A stretch of DNA of 13,171 bases from Chloroflexota bacterium (GCA_021796315.1 JAJYOH010000105.1:1-13171); one strand, 5' to 3'. Positions 1 to 7,514 are shown, counted from the first letter of the stretch. Notes: generated by a model not told the origin, from the letters alone. Numbers and translations: made by a program.

Positions 1-1
1 C

Positions 2-1051
2 ATATTTTGCTTCGGGATGCATTTTTTAGCGGGAACATTGGCCGACAAAGCCGGACGCAAATTGGTTATGAACATCAGCCTCACCGCAAATGGCCTTGTT
101 TACTTTTTTCTTCTGCAAGCCAATAGCTATGCTCAGTTCGCAATATTGATGTTCCTGATCGGGATGTCGAATCCGCTATATCAAGTCGGGGCGGATGCGA
201 TGCTGGCCGACTTGATCCCGCCCGAAAAGCGCGTCGACGCGTATGCCATCAATCGCATGATCAACAACGCAGGCTTCGCCATTGGTCCGGCCATCGGCGG
301 ATTCGTCGCGTCTCAATCTTACGCACTTGCTTTTTACGCGGCAACGACCGGCTTTCTGATTTACAGCACATTGCTTTTCTTCCTTGCGCGCGAGACACTG
401 GTCAAAACAAAAATGCATCCCGAAGCAAAATATGAAGCGGTAAAACCTGACGGTGGTTATCGCCAAGTCTTCCAAGACAAACATTATGTTGGCATCATAT
501 CTTTAATTGCAACGGGATTAATCGCGCCGTCCATGCTTTGGGTTCTGCTGGCCGTTTATACCAAAATCAATTTCGGGTTGCCGGAAGATCTGTACGGATG
601 GATTCCCACTACCAACGCGTTGATGTGCGTCTTCGTTCAGTATGCGGTGACACGCGTGACGCGTCGTTACCCGGCCTTGCCGGTGGTGGCCGTCGGATTG
701 TTGATCTACTCCCTCGGCGTTGGCAGCGTGGCATTGATGAGTGGATTCTGGGGATTCTGGCTGAGCATGGTCATCCTGACGTTTGGCGAATTGACACTCG
801 TCCCCACCGCGACCAAATATGTCGCCGATCTTGCACCGTCCAATTTACGTGGACGATATATGAGCATTTACTGGTTCGGATGGGGCGCGTCGCGTGCCAT
901 CGCGCCGATCCTCGGTGGATACATCAACGATCAAATCGCGCCGCGCTCCATTTGGATCGCAGGACTCATCATCGGCGCAACGAGCGGACTTGTGCTATTA
1001 TTTTTATCAGGACGACGAACAGAGTCGGTGCCTGCTATCGAAACAGCATAG
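2..1051 (+). CDS. MFS transporter, 5' end outside the window
   Basis: Major facilitator superfamily permease of the inner membrane. The frame is open to the left edge (from base 2), so the ATG at 17 is internal and the true start lies upstream. The cytoplasmic loop motif A appears as GTLADKAGRK at about residues 11-20 of the visible part. In the family this loop joins helices 2 and 3, so roughly the first two helices (some 50-60 residues) are missing. About ten hydrophobic segments follow, with a polar central loop (MHPEAKYEAVKPDGGYRQ) and a second motif-A-like stretch APSNLRGRYMS in the C-terminal half. This is the usual pseudo-two-fold MFS layout, as in drug-efflux members. The substrate cannot be told from sequence. 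The stop TAG is at 1049-1051, and degV begins 53 bp later on the same strand with no clear terminator between, so co-transcription is plausible. Confidence 0.9.
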   Translation: MFCFGMHFLAGTLADKAGRKLVMNISLTANGLVYFFLLQANSYAQFAILMFLIGMSNPLYQVGADAMLADLIPPEKRVDAYAINRMINNAGFAIGPAIGGFVASQSYALAFYAATTGFLIYSTLLFFLARETLVKTKMHPEAKYEAVKPDGGYRQVFQDKHYVGIISLIATGLIAPSMLWVLLAVYTKINFGLPEDLYGWIPTTNALMCVFVQYAVTRVTRRYPALPVVAVGLLIYSLGVGSVALMSGFWGFWLSMVILTFGELTLVPTATKYVADLAPSNLRGRYMSIYWFGWGASRAIAPILGGYINDQIAPRSIWIAGLIIGATSGLVLLFLSGRRTESVPAIETA

Positions 1052-1066
1052 GCCGATATTAAACAT

Positions 1067-1088
1067 AAAGGACACGAAGGGCACAAAG
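1067..1088. repeat. 9-bp-period microrepeat AAGGACACG / AAGGGCACA / AAG
   Basis: The gap between the MFS gene and degV contains AAGGACACG followed directly by AAGGGCACA and a third AAG, a short purine-rich tandem with a 9-bp period. It ends just before the purine-rich ribosome binding site of degV. I recall the same kind of repeat between genes in Anaerolineae and other environmental genomes, but this is memory, not a search result. Confidence 0.5.
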
Positions 1089-1104
1089 CGGAAAGGAAAA
1101 ATCC

Positions 1105-1965
1105 ATGACTGCACAAGATATTGCATTGATCGCCGACAGCACTTGCGATATTCCACAGAACTTGGTCGAACAGTACGGCATCTCCGTCATTCCGCAAACA
1201 GTTGTATGGGGCGACGAAATTTTGCGTGACCGCATTGACATCACGCCGCAGCAATTTTACGAACGAATCAAGACCGATCCGAAAATGCCGACAACGACTC
1301 TTCCCACTCCTGCCGATTTTGAAAAGGCATATCGTTCAGCAATTGAAGATAATGCAAAAGAAATCATCATGCTGACGGTCAGCAGCGCGATGAGCGGAAC
1401 CTTTCAATTGGCGAAACAAGTTGCGGAACAAATAAATGTGCCGGTTAGAGTTATCGATTCAAAGGGGCCGACGATGAGTCTGGGATGGCAAGTGTTGGCT
1501 GCGGCACGCGCCCGCTTGGACGGAGCGAATGCAGATCAAATCATCGAAGCCGTGAACAATGTGCGAAAACGCCTCGTCCAAATTGTCTGTCTTGATACGC
1601 TGGAGTTTTTATACCGCGGCGGACGAATCGGCAACGCGACGCGACTGGTCGGCAGTTTATTGGACTTGAAGCCGCTGGTTCAGATCAATCACGAAACGGG
1701 AATCGTTGAATCGTCGGGGCGGGCACGGACGCGCAAGAAGTCCATCGAAATGCTCATTCAGCGATTCTTCGAGCAAATCCAGCCGGGCGAGTTATTGCAT
1801 CTCGCCATTTTGCATGGCAACGCGCTGGACGAAGCCCAACAAATCGCCGAGCGCATTCGCAAGGAATTTTCGCCGCACGAACTGCTGATCAACATCACAG
1901 GCCCCGTGCTGGGAATCAACACTGGCCCCGGCGCGCTGGCATTGTGTGGATACACCGAAGAATAA
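1105..1965 (+). CDS. DegV family fatty-acid-binding protein
   Basis: 286-residue cytoplasmic protein of the DegV/FakB family. Members bind a single fatty acid and, where characterised in Firmicutes, present it to the kinase FakA for phosphorylation and membrane lipid synthesis. Visible signatures run in order: N-terminal IADSTCDIP (about 8-16), a TLPTPADF segment, VSSAMSGTFQ (the Ser/Thr loop that contacts the fatty-acid carboxylate), VIDSKGPTMSLGW, EFLYRGGRIG, LKPLVQI, and C-terminal GPVLGINTGPGALAL. Length and motif order match the family. The ATG at 1105 follows the purine-rich GGAAAGGA at 1090-1097 with good spacing. No FakA gene is visible here, so the partner would be encoded elsewhere. 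The gene follows the MFS gene in the same direction, and 53 bp later a new promoter starts the next unit. Confidence 0.93.
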   Translation: MTAQDIALIADSTCDIPQNLVEQYGISVIPQTVVWGDEILRDRIDITPQQFYERIKTDPKMPTTTLPTPADFEKAYRSAIEDNAKEIIMLTVSSAMSGTFQLAKQVAEQINVPVRVIDSKGPTMSLGWQVLAAARARLDGANADQIIEAVNNVRKRLVQIVCLDTLEFLYRGGRIGNATRLVGSLLDLKPLVQINHETGIVESSGRARTRKKSIEMLIQRFFEQIQPGELLHLAILHGNALDEAQQIAERIRKEFSPHELLINITGPVLGINTGPGALALCGYTEE

Positions 1966-1978
1966 ATTCAAAAAGGAA

Positions 1979-2007
1979 TAGACATTCTGAATAGCGCTCG
2001 TTATAAT
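1979..2007 (+). promoter_or_regulatory. sigma70-type promoter, TAGACA-17-TATAAT
   Basis: TAGACA at 1979-1984 (5 of 6 to consensus) and a perfect TATAAT at 2002-2007 are separated by exactly 17 bp. The expected start of transcription is about 2013-2015, only some 5 bases before the ATG at 2019. The mRNA would therefore be leaderless or nearly so, unless a later start codon is used. Confidence 0.6.
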
Positions 2008-2018
2008 GGAATAAGGCG

Positions 2019-3236
2019 ATGAACGAACAGACTATTCGGGATTATTTCTCCAAAAACTGGGTATTCTGGCTGTTGCGGCGCTTGCCACCGCTCGCTGTCG
2101 TGTTAGGAATACCGCTGGCGATCTTTGCCATCGGTGCGGCAATTGCGGCTCTGACCAGAAACCTGTATTTGTTTGGCTGCAACTTGCTGGCTTATCCATT
2201 TGGGCTGGTTGTGGCACTTGCAGCCTATACCTGGTTTGCCATTTATTTCCCAAAATATCTGGAAAGAATCTATCCGGCTTTCGAATCTTCTCAAGAAGAA
2301 TTCAGCGCCAAAATAAAAAAATGGGCGGACCTCATCGCAAACCGTTTCTGGGTAATTGGTTTGGGCAGCGTCGTTATTGCATTCCTGAATTATCTTAACT
2401 TGGATACGCTATGGCGCGCACCAATCTGGCTGGGCGATGTCTGGGCCACCAGTTCGGATCCCTTGTTCTTCAAAAGTTATTATGCCTTCATTGACATTAT
2501 CGCAGGCGGATTCGTTCTGGGAAGCGGCGCGGTCGGGATTATCGGTGTGATGGTTCTGCTATATGACCTGCTGACGCTACGGCTCAAACTTTCTCATATC
2601 CGCATCCTGCGAGCCATTGCAAGCTTGAGCATCGGCTTGTCATTCTGGGCGCTGCTTGCTTTTGCATTTGTAGGTCCCATCCGCGCCGTATCGGCGCCCA
2701 ACATTTTGTGCGTTGCACCGCCCGTTCTTAAGATCGATTCAGCCATCGTGCTCGCCAATTTCAGCGTTTCCATCATTGCGTCCATCGTTGTCGTTTGTTG
2801 TTTGCTGCTACCGGTATATTTTGCACATCGGGCGATCATCCGCGATAAAAATTTCCAGATATCCAACCTTTTGGAAATTCAATCTGAGCTTTTCACCAAG
2901 GCTGACCGCTTGAGCGCACTCTACAAATCCGCGCTCGCCGACGAGGAACATCACGCAAAAAAGAAGGGCGTTCACAAGCAGGCGCAGGATTTAAATCAAG
3001 AGCTTCAACAGACCTACGAAAACATCACGGGCGTCAAGAAAATGATCGAAGAGGTGGAATCGGTTCCGGAGTGGCCGATCACGGCTGGAGGCGTCAGGGA
3101 GATCATCTCAGCGGCAATTGTCCCGACTCTCGGCAATCTGATCATCAGCCTGCTGCCGGGTCAAACCAACGGGCCAACCTTTTCGGATGTACTCAAAAAC
3201 GCAGTCCCCGACATAATCAAAAACATCTTCAAGTAA
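2019..3236 (+). CDS. Unrecognised multi-pass membrane protein with coiled-coil tail
   Basis: 405 residues; I do not recognise the family. Hydrophobic segments lie at about residues 19-45, 47-78, 109-129, 150-185, 197-222 and 240-268, giving six or more membrane passes. A charged, Lys/Glu/Gln-rich region at about 275-345 looks like a cytoplasmic coiled coil. A last stretch, VPEWPITAGGVREIISAAIV and onward (about 350-383), looks like an amphipathic or re-entrant helix. A cysteine pair sits in the last transmembrane segment (VVVCCLLLP). No catalytic motif is evident. The ATG at 2019 is the first in frame after the promoter at 1979-2007, and only a weak AAGG lies before it. The next gene starts 2 bp after this stop, which suggests an operon and perhaps a joint function with the isoprenoid-synthase-like protein. 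A scaffold or transporter role would be guesswork. Confidence 0.8.
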   Translation: MNEQTIRDYFSKNWVFWLLRRLPPLAVVLGIPLAIFAIGAAIAALTRNLYLFGCNLLAYPFGLVVALAAYTWFAIYFPKYLERIYPAFESSQEEFSAKIKKWADLIANRFWVIGLGSVVIAFLNYLNLDTLWRAPIWLGDVWATSSDPLFFKSYYAFIDIIAGGFVLGSGAVGIIGVMVLLYDLLTLRLKLSHIRILRAIASLSIGLSFWALLAFAFVGPIRAVSAPNILCVAPPVLKIDSAIVLANFSVSIIASIVVVCCLLLPVYFAHRAIIRDKNFQISNLLEIQSELFTKADRLSALYKSALADEEHHAKKKGVHKQAQDLNQELQQTYENITGVKKMIEEVESVPEWPITAGGVREIISAAIVPTLGNLIISLLPGQTNGPTFSDVLKNAVPDIIKNIFK

Positions 3237-3238
3237 GT

Positions 3239-4288
3239 ATGGATTTAAACCTGAGGCAGTTGGGCGCGCATCTGCATACGCTTATGTACGCGATGTTTTC
3301 CCAAGTTCCCAGTGAAAACATCGGAAAGATGCGCCTGTTCAAACTGGCAGACCTGCCTCTATACGTTGCAGGCGGCCCGGTGATGATGGGCCAGATGCTT
3401 GGCTGGCTGGGAACCTTTCAGCATAACTTGAGTGAACATGAATGGCCGAGCCTGGCGGAAATCTACCCGCGTCCCATGATGTGGTTTTATGCATACAATT
3501 TATTTTTTTGGAGCCGGTATTGCAACGCGCTGCCGCTTGTATTGAGTCAGCCCGACCGTTCTTTGCCAGCCGAAATTTACTTGCGATTTATTTGCCAGAT
3601 TGATACTTATCTCGATAGCTTCGACAGCCGCGGCTTGCGCGATCATTTGGTGGAACAAATCGAATTACAGCCCGGAATTCAAGCGATTCGCGCCGACCTG
3701 AACTGCCGGCTGAAAAACTCTTGTAAAAATGGGCAGAACGGCAATCATCCACAGAAACTAATCAACACTTATCTCGATCATAACCTGCACAACTTTCGGC
3801 GCTGGATGGCTTCAGAAAATATGACGCTGGATGAGATCAGGATATTTAAAGAAATCACAACCGGCGAGCTGAACACCAACTGGAGTCTTATTCTGAGCAG
3901 CCTTTACGATGTCCCTGACGATCTGGCCGAGAACGCCGCCAAACTCATCTATCTTTATAGTATGGCGACTCAAGTCGTGGACGATATCTCGGATGCCAAA
4001 CAGGATTATCTGGTTCATTCGCCAAACATCCTCTTGGGCATGGCTAGAGAGAATTCCGGTGAATATGAACGACTTGTATCGCATATTGAAAAGACGAAGA
4101 ATAAATATTTGCATTGGCCGTGGGTGAAGAAGAACGCTCCAAGCTCTTATGCTCAAGCCATTGAATGGATTCACTTATATGTGGAAGAGATCAAGGCTGT
4201 CACTCAGCAGAAATCATTGACCGACGAGTTGATAAGCCTAATCGCAAGATTGATTACGATAACAGGTTATGAGAATATCAGGTTTTGA
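3239..4288 (+). CDS. Class I isoprenoid-synthase-like protein
   Basis: 349 residues from the ATG at 3239, which lies 2 bp after the preceding stop. The frame is open further upstream, but that part overlaps the membrane-protein gene and is a shadow. The protein is mostly helical, without a signal peptide or clear membrane spans. Two acidic motifs fit a class I (terpenoid-synthase-fold) active site. The first is D122-TYL-D126, followed by SFD129. The second is QVVDDISDAKQD, with D248, D249, D252 and D256, preceded by YSMAT. In this fold such motifs on facing helices bind Mg-diphosphate. The DxxxD form of the first recalls squalene/phytoene synthases; the second resembles the second motif of trans-prenyltransferases. 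Substrate and product cannot be inferred, and it may be a cyclase, prenyltransferase or inactive relative. There is no Shine-Dalgarno before the ATG, which suggests translational coupling to the upstream gene. Confidence 0.6.
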   Translation: MDLNLRQLGAHLHTLMYAMFSQVPSENIGKMRLFKLADLPLYVAGGPVMMGQMLGWLGTFQHNLSEHEWPSLAEIYPRPMMWFYAYNLFFWSRYCNALPLVLSQPDRSLPAEIYLRFICQIDTYLDSFDSRGLRDHLVEQIELQPGIQAIRADLNCRLKNSCKNGQNGNHPQKLINTYLDHNLHNFRRWMASENMTLDEIRIFKEITTGELNTNWSLILSSLYDVPDDLAENAAKLIYLYSMATQVVDDISDAKQDYLVHSPNILLGMARENSGEYERLVSHIEKTKNKYLHWPWVKKNAPSSYAQAIEWIHLYVEEIKAVTQQKSLTDELISLIARLITITGYENIRF

Positions 4289-4386
4289 TTGGGAAAGATG
4301 TTCGAGCGCCCTGGCTTTATACGGTTATCGCGAAGATTGAAGCCATGTTTGGAGGACACAGCGTGTTTCCCGGCTGGAAGCGCTGG

Positions 4387-4403
4387 ATGACTCAGCGAGT
4401 CAT
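4387..4403. repeat. Perfect 7-bp hairpin, ATGACTC-agc-GAGTCAT
   Basis: ATGACTC (4387-4393) and GAGTCAT (4397-4403) pair perfectly around a 3-base loop, about 100 bp after the isoprenoid-synthase-like gene. No T tract follows on the plus strand, so it is not a classical terminator. Related words (CTCACTGAGTCG, CTCAGTGAGACG) recur within the next 90 bp, so it may belong to the same repeat family as 4485-4611. Confidence 0.4.
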
Positions 4404-4484
4404 TGCAAGGATCTCACTGAGTCGTTTGAAGCATCTCGGCGAGAAATGGGAAAGTTCTCGGCAGGAAACGCCAAACAGCTCAGT

Positions 4485-4611
4485 GAGACGGGCCAAACGA
4501 GACGGCGATTCGTTTTAACAAGGCGGTTAGGAACACTGAACGAGACGGTGAGATATGCCGAACGAGACGGCGTCTTGTTAAAACAAGACGGCGATTCGTT
4601 TAAACGAGACG
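4485..4611. repeat. Degenerate tandem repeat, core GAGACGG, about 21-22 bp period
   Basis: The core GAGACG or AAGACG starts at 4485, 4499, 4542, 4564, 4585 and 4606. The spacings are 14, 43, 22, 21 and 21, so 43 is close to two periods. The copies at 4495-4515 and 4581-4601 share GACGGCGATTCGTTT. The sequence CGTCTTGTTAAAACAAGACG at 4571-4590 is also a 9-bp inverted repeat. A looser direct repeat, GTCGTTTGAAG followed by a CGGC-GAAA-like stretch, occurs at about 4423 and 4616. Copies fall in all three frames, which argues for a noncoding or decayed repeat. Confidence 0.6.
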
Positions 4612-4793
4612 ATGTGTCGTTTGAAGAATCCCGGCAGAAAGGGCGATAATCCTCGCCAGGAAATAAGAGACGATTGGCAAAAGTGCTATACTAACGCCAA
4701 GGTATAGGGTTTTAGCGGTTTAGGCGGATTTGCATGAATTTTGCGCTATTACGGAGCAATTCAATCTACAGCCTGTTAAAAGGAGCGTCTAAA

Positions 4794-5180
4794 ATGTTGC
4801 GCCAAATTTTTCGGGTATTCATAGTGCTAGTAGTTTTTATGGGGTTTATCAGTTATATGGTATCGCCGATGATAGCTGGGTGGACGAATGAAACTGATTT
4901 TGCAACAAAAATAACTGGTCCGAAGGTTTGTCCTACAGATACCACAGTTCGGATAGATGTGGTTGAATCCATCGGTAATGGGACATCTTACAAAACTGTA
5001 ACCGATCATTTTGATTGCGTAAATTCAAACGGCGATATTGTAGCTAATAAGACGACAGAGCAAGAAAATCTGTGGAAGTGGTTGCTCCAGATTTCAGACA
5101 TAACTCTAGTGGCATTGGCTTCGCTATTGATAGCCATACCAATTGGTATTATTAGCACAAGAAAAGGTATGTCAATATGA
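4794..5180 (+). CDS. Small membrane protein with an extracytoplasmic Cys-pair domain
   Basis: 128 residues, family not recognised. The ATG at 4794 is preferred over the in-frame ATG at 4734 because AAAGGAGC ends 6-7 bases before it and the protein then starts directly with a hydrophobic helix. The N-terminal segment (about residues 5-27, FRVFIVLVVFMGFISYMV) is followed by a polar domain of about 65 residues containing two cysteines (KVCP and FDCVN), which could form a disulphide. A second helix (about 98-119, ISDITLVALASLLIAIPIGI) and a short basic tail RKGMSI follow. The charge pattern fits two spans with the middle domain outside the cell. The gene stands alone, with 505 bp without a gene before it and 500 bp after it. 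Codons are more A/T-rich than in the neighbouring genes, which may mean separate acquisition. Confidence 0.6.
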   Translation: MLRQIFRVFIVLVVFMGFISYMVSPMIAGWTNETDFATKITGPKVCPTDTTVRIDVVESIGNGTSYKTVTDHFDCVNSNGDIVANKTTEQENLWKWLLQISDITLVALASLLIAIPIGIISTRKGMSI

Positions 5181-5228
5181 TATTCACAAAATTGGTATCT
5201 AGAATTTAGATGTAGACCAAATTATCTT

Positions 5229-5247
5229 GCAAATGCCGCCCATTTGC
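5229..5247. repeat. Hairpin GCAAATG-ccgcc-CATTTGC
   Basis: A perfect 7-bp stem with a 5-base loop, 48 bp after the stop of the small membrane protein gene. No T run follows, so a terminator role is uncertain. A second small inverted repeat (TAACG-caggc-CGTTA) follows immediately at 5251-5265. Confidence 0.4.
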
Positions 5248-5265
5248 AGCTAACGCAGGCCGTTA

Positions 5266-5422
5266 AGACTGTCGAAAAAGTACAACTCAAAACACAGAAG
5301 TGGAAATCAATGAGCAGAAAATACCCTGTTCAACCATACTGGTGGGATGAGATGCTTATTATTGATCGATTTTCCGTGTCGAAGCGGGGATTTTTCGCCA
5401 CTTTAGACTTTTTCGACAGTCT
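5266..5422. repeat. MITE-like element with 16-bp perfect inverted ends
   Basis: AGACTGTCGAAAAAGT at 5266-5281 and its exact reverse complement at 5407-5422 bound a 157-bp segment. The interior has no gene-like frame. The size and perfect ends suggest a small non-autonomous element or its remnant. I could not see a clear target duplication, so a solitary structural repeat is equally possible. Confidence 0.4.
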
Positions 5423-5462
5423 CGCTGGGCGGCGGCTTGCTCAAGACAAAGGAGAGTGTCAT

Positions 5463-5615
5463 ATGTCAGAAACAAGGCACCAACACCGCGTCCAGCCTTC
5501 TGCAAATGACAGCACAAACTTCTCGAATCCATACCTCCGCAGTGTTTTCAGCAGAAGCAACCCTCTTGCCTTATCCAAGCATATTATCTATACTGATATA
5601 GTGTTTGTGATCTGA
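5463..5615 (+). CDS. Doubtful 50-residue ORF
   Basis: ATG at 5463 with a good ribosome-binding-like AAAGGAGAG a few bases upstream. The product would be a 50-residue polar peptide beginning MSETRHQHRVQ with no recognised domain. It overlaps the promoter candidate for the next gene and has no coding signature beyond the start signal, so it may be chance. Confidence 0.18.
   Translation: MSETRHQHRVQPSANDSTNFSNPYLRSVFSRSNPLALSKHIIYTDIVFVI
5566..5594 (+). promoter_or_regulatory. Promoter candidate, TTGCCT-17-TATACT
   Basis: TTGCCT (5566-5571, 4 of 6) and TATACT (5589-5594, 5 of 6) are 17 bp apart. Transcription would start near 5601, giving a leader of about 80 bases before the peptidase ATG at 5681. 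Confidence 0.4.
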
Positions 5616-7411
5616 GCAACCGAAGCAATTGCAATATTGGAATTCGGCGCCTTGCCTTCTTGAAAAAGCAGGTGGTGATCATGATGACAAAACGTTCCAC
5701 AAGAATGGGAGCGTCCATCCTGGTTATGTTCGTGCTGGTTTTCTCGTCCGGTGGTTGCCGGCCATCCTCGCCGACCAACCAGCTTCCGCTGGCGACTCCC
5801 GGTGTGACGCCCATGCCGACCGCTCCAGCCAAAGCTGTTATTCCCTACAGTTTGATCTCAGAGGAAAGTCTCTTCACTTATCTCGAAGATTTGACATCCA
5901 TCCAACCCTACTCCGGTTGGCGTAACTCAGGCAGCAGCGGGGAAGCCGAGGCTTTGGACTATGTCGAGAAGAAGTTAAGCGCGTTCTCTAACTTACAAAA
6001 CGGAGGGTTGGAACTGGAGAGGCAGGGTTTCAACGTCTATCTCAGCACTGAGATATGGGACTCGAGCCTGACCCTGACTGTAGGCGGTCAGGAGATCAAA
6101 GTCCCTGCGGAGGGCATACGCGGCAATCGCTTCAACCAGCAACTCGCGGCCTATTTCGATTCGGATGGAGCTTTCAACGATTCGAAGCCGGATCCCATGA
6201 CCGCATCCGGTGCTCCGCTGGTAATACAGGATGAAGACAGCCTCTATAACTTGACGAAAGACGATTTTAAAGACCAGATTCTCTTCCTCGACTATTCTTT
6301 GATTGATGGTGCCACAAATCCGGCGTCAAATGATGGGTTCGGTGCTTCTGAAAACAGCAGGCGTCTATTGGAAATGGTTAACCAGGGACTGTCTGGGATG
6401 GTGTTAGTGACGCACTTTTCCAACACGCAACGGCAAAGCCATGGCTCTGGCGCAGGTGAAGGAGCCTCTGCCTTTGGAATGGAAGTCCCGGGGAGGCACA
6501 TACCCATTCTCTTTGTTCGCATCGAAAATCTACGTCCAGCGGGAATAAACACATGGAGTGATCTCCAGCACATCGAATCGGCCCAACTTACGCTGGATAC
6601 AGATGTATTTTCCCCTGGCATTTCGGGCAATGTGATTGCTCGTATTCCCGGCGCAGACTCATCCAAGGCTGTCATTCTGGGAGCGCATATTGATAGTCCC
6701 AACAGCCCAGGGGCGCTCGATGACGGCAGTGGTTCCGCTGCCCTGTTGGAGATCGCGCACGTATTGAACGATTCGCAGACGGAGCCTCCTGTGGATATCT
6801 ATCTGGCGTGGTTTGGGTCGGAGGAACTTGGAGTATATGGCTCATCCTATTTTGTATCCACACACCAGGAATTGCTGGATCATACGCTGGCAATGGTTCA
6901 AATGGATGGCTTGGGATCTCCATTGGATGGCATAAACTGCCAGATCACGATGACACTTGCGTCTTATGATCGTTTCGGCGACAACCGCCTCCTTCTGCCT
7001 GACTTTTTGTCGAGCGCCATCGCGTCCCAGGGAATAACCATCAACCGGTACATTGACCATGGGCTGGAATCGGATAATAACAATTTTGAAGCCTTCGACG
7101 TCCCCAATATTAACCTGATGTATGTAAACACCAATATCATCCACAATGAAGTGCCTAGTGTTCACTACTACGTTCATTGGCACGATCCGTATGACGACCT
7201 GGAGCGGGCACGCGCTGTAGGCCCTGCGTTCGTTGATATGACCAAGGTGATGCTGGCGGCTGCGCTCGAGATCGGCAACATCCAACCAAACCTGCACGTC
7301 ACTCCCACCCCCAATCGCCATGCGCTGATCGTTGCCAGTCATACAGAATCATTTGGTATTACATCCCTGCGGGAACTGGGGACGGCTCTCAGTTGGGAGG
7401 GCTTCGACGTT

Positions 7412-7415
7412 GACC
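7412..7415. repeat. Target-site duplication GACC, left copy
   Basis: GACC lies directly before the IS left terminus TGTCGACA and is repeated directly after the right terminus at 9739-9742. A 4-bp duplication is typical for IS21-family insertions. Confidence 0.85.
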
Positions 7416-7465
7416 TGTCGACATCGGTGGTAAAAGTCCTTAAATCATCGGAATGAAAAGTCCTC
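7416..7465. repeat. IS21 left inverted repeat with two transposase-type sites
   Basis: About 50 bp, imperfectly inverted to 9689-9738. It contains ATCGGTGGTAAAAGTCC (from 7423) and ATCGGAATGAAAAGTCC (from 7447), which match at 13 of 17 positions. The reading frame of the interrupted peptidase stops inside it, at the TGA at 7454-7456. Confidence 0.85.
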
Positions 7466-7481
7466 CAAACATCGCTAGAAT
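7453..7481 (+). promoter_or_regulatory. Promoter candidate for istAB, ATGAAA-17-TAGAAT
   Basis: TAGAAT at 7476-7481 (5 of 6 to the -10 consensus) lies 17 bp after ATGAAA at 7453-7458 (4 of 6 to the -35). The -35 part overlaps the second end repeat, so bound transposase could repress its own gene. This is inferred from position only. Confidence 0.35.
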
Positions 7482-7514
7482 GTCTCTTTCGGTGCCTAGT
7501 CGAAGGAGACAGTT

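Larger units (their letters stand above)
4289..4793. other. 505-bp gap without a convincing gene; repeat-rich
   Basis: No reading frame here has both a good start and protein-like composition. Frames of 77 codons (from TTG 4285) and 67 codons (from ATG 4446) exist. They share the peptide motif K[RQ]DGDSF only because they read the same DNA repeat in different frames, so coding is doubtful. The stretch holds a short perfect hairpin (4387-4403), the degenerate repeats at 4485-4611, and a leader of about 120 bp before the small membrane protein gene. Confidence 0.55.
5181..5680. other. 500-bp gap: hairpin, inverted-repeat element, promoter candidate
   Basis: No convincing long gene. A 123-codon frame (5244-5615) is largely the translation of the inverted repeat at 5266-5422 and has no good start. 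The stretch contains a 7-bp hairpin (5229-5247), the 157-bp element, a doubtful 50-codon ORF (5463-5615) and a promoter candidate (5566-5594) for the peptidase gene. Confidence 0.5.

Noticed and set aside
4571..4590. Inverted repeat as a terminator
   Set aside because: No T tract follows, it is nearly 300 bp past the last gene, and it is made of the local repeat units.
4446..4649. A 67-codon protein with heptad repeats
   Set aside because: The repeat units occur in all three frames, so the peptide repeat reflects repeated DNA and not a conserved coding frame.
4674..4692. TTGGCA with TATACT as a promoter for the small membrane protein
   Set aside because: The two boxes are only 7 bp apart, too close for a sigma70 promoter; the next TATAGG is 23 bp away.
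5251..5271. Integron attC-like site (TAACGC...CCGTTAAG)
   Set aside because: The core words do not match RYYYAAC/GTTRRRY, and there is no integrase gene or cassette structure nearby.
5244..5615. A 123-codon ORF
   Set aside because: It spans both arms of the inverted-repeat element, has no ribosome binding site at its start and shows no domain-like composition.
7415..7423. A 9-bp near-repeat CTGTCGACA / CTGTTGACA (9730-9738) as the IS target duplication
   Set aside because: The repeat has a mismatch. TGTCGACA is palindromic and belongs to the IS inverted ends. Setting the ends at TGTC...GACA gives a perfect 4-bp GACC duplication and restores the frame.
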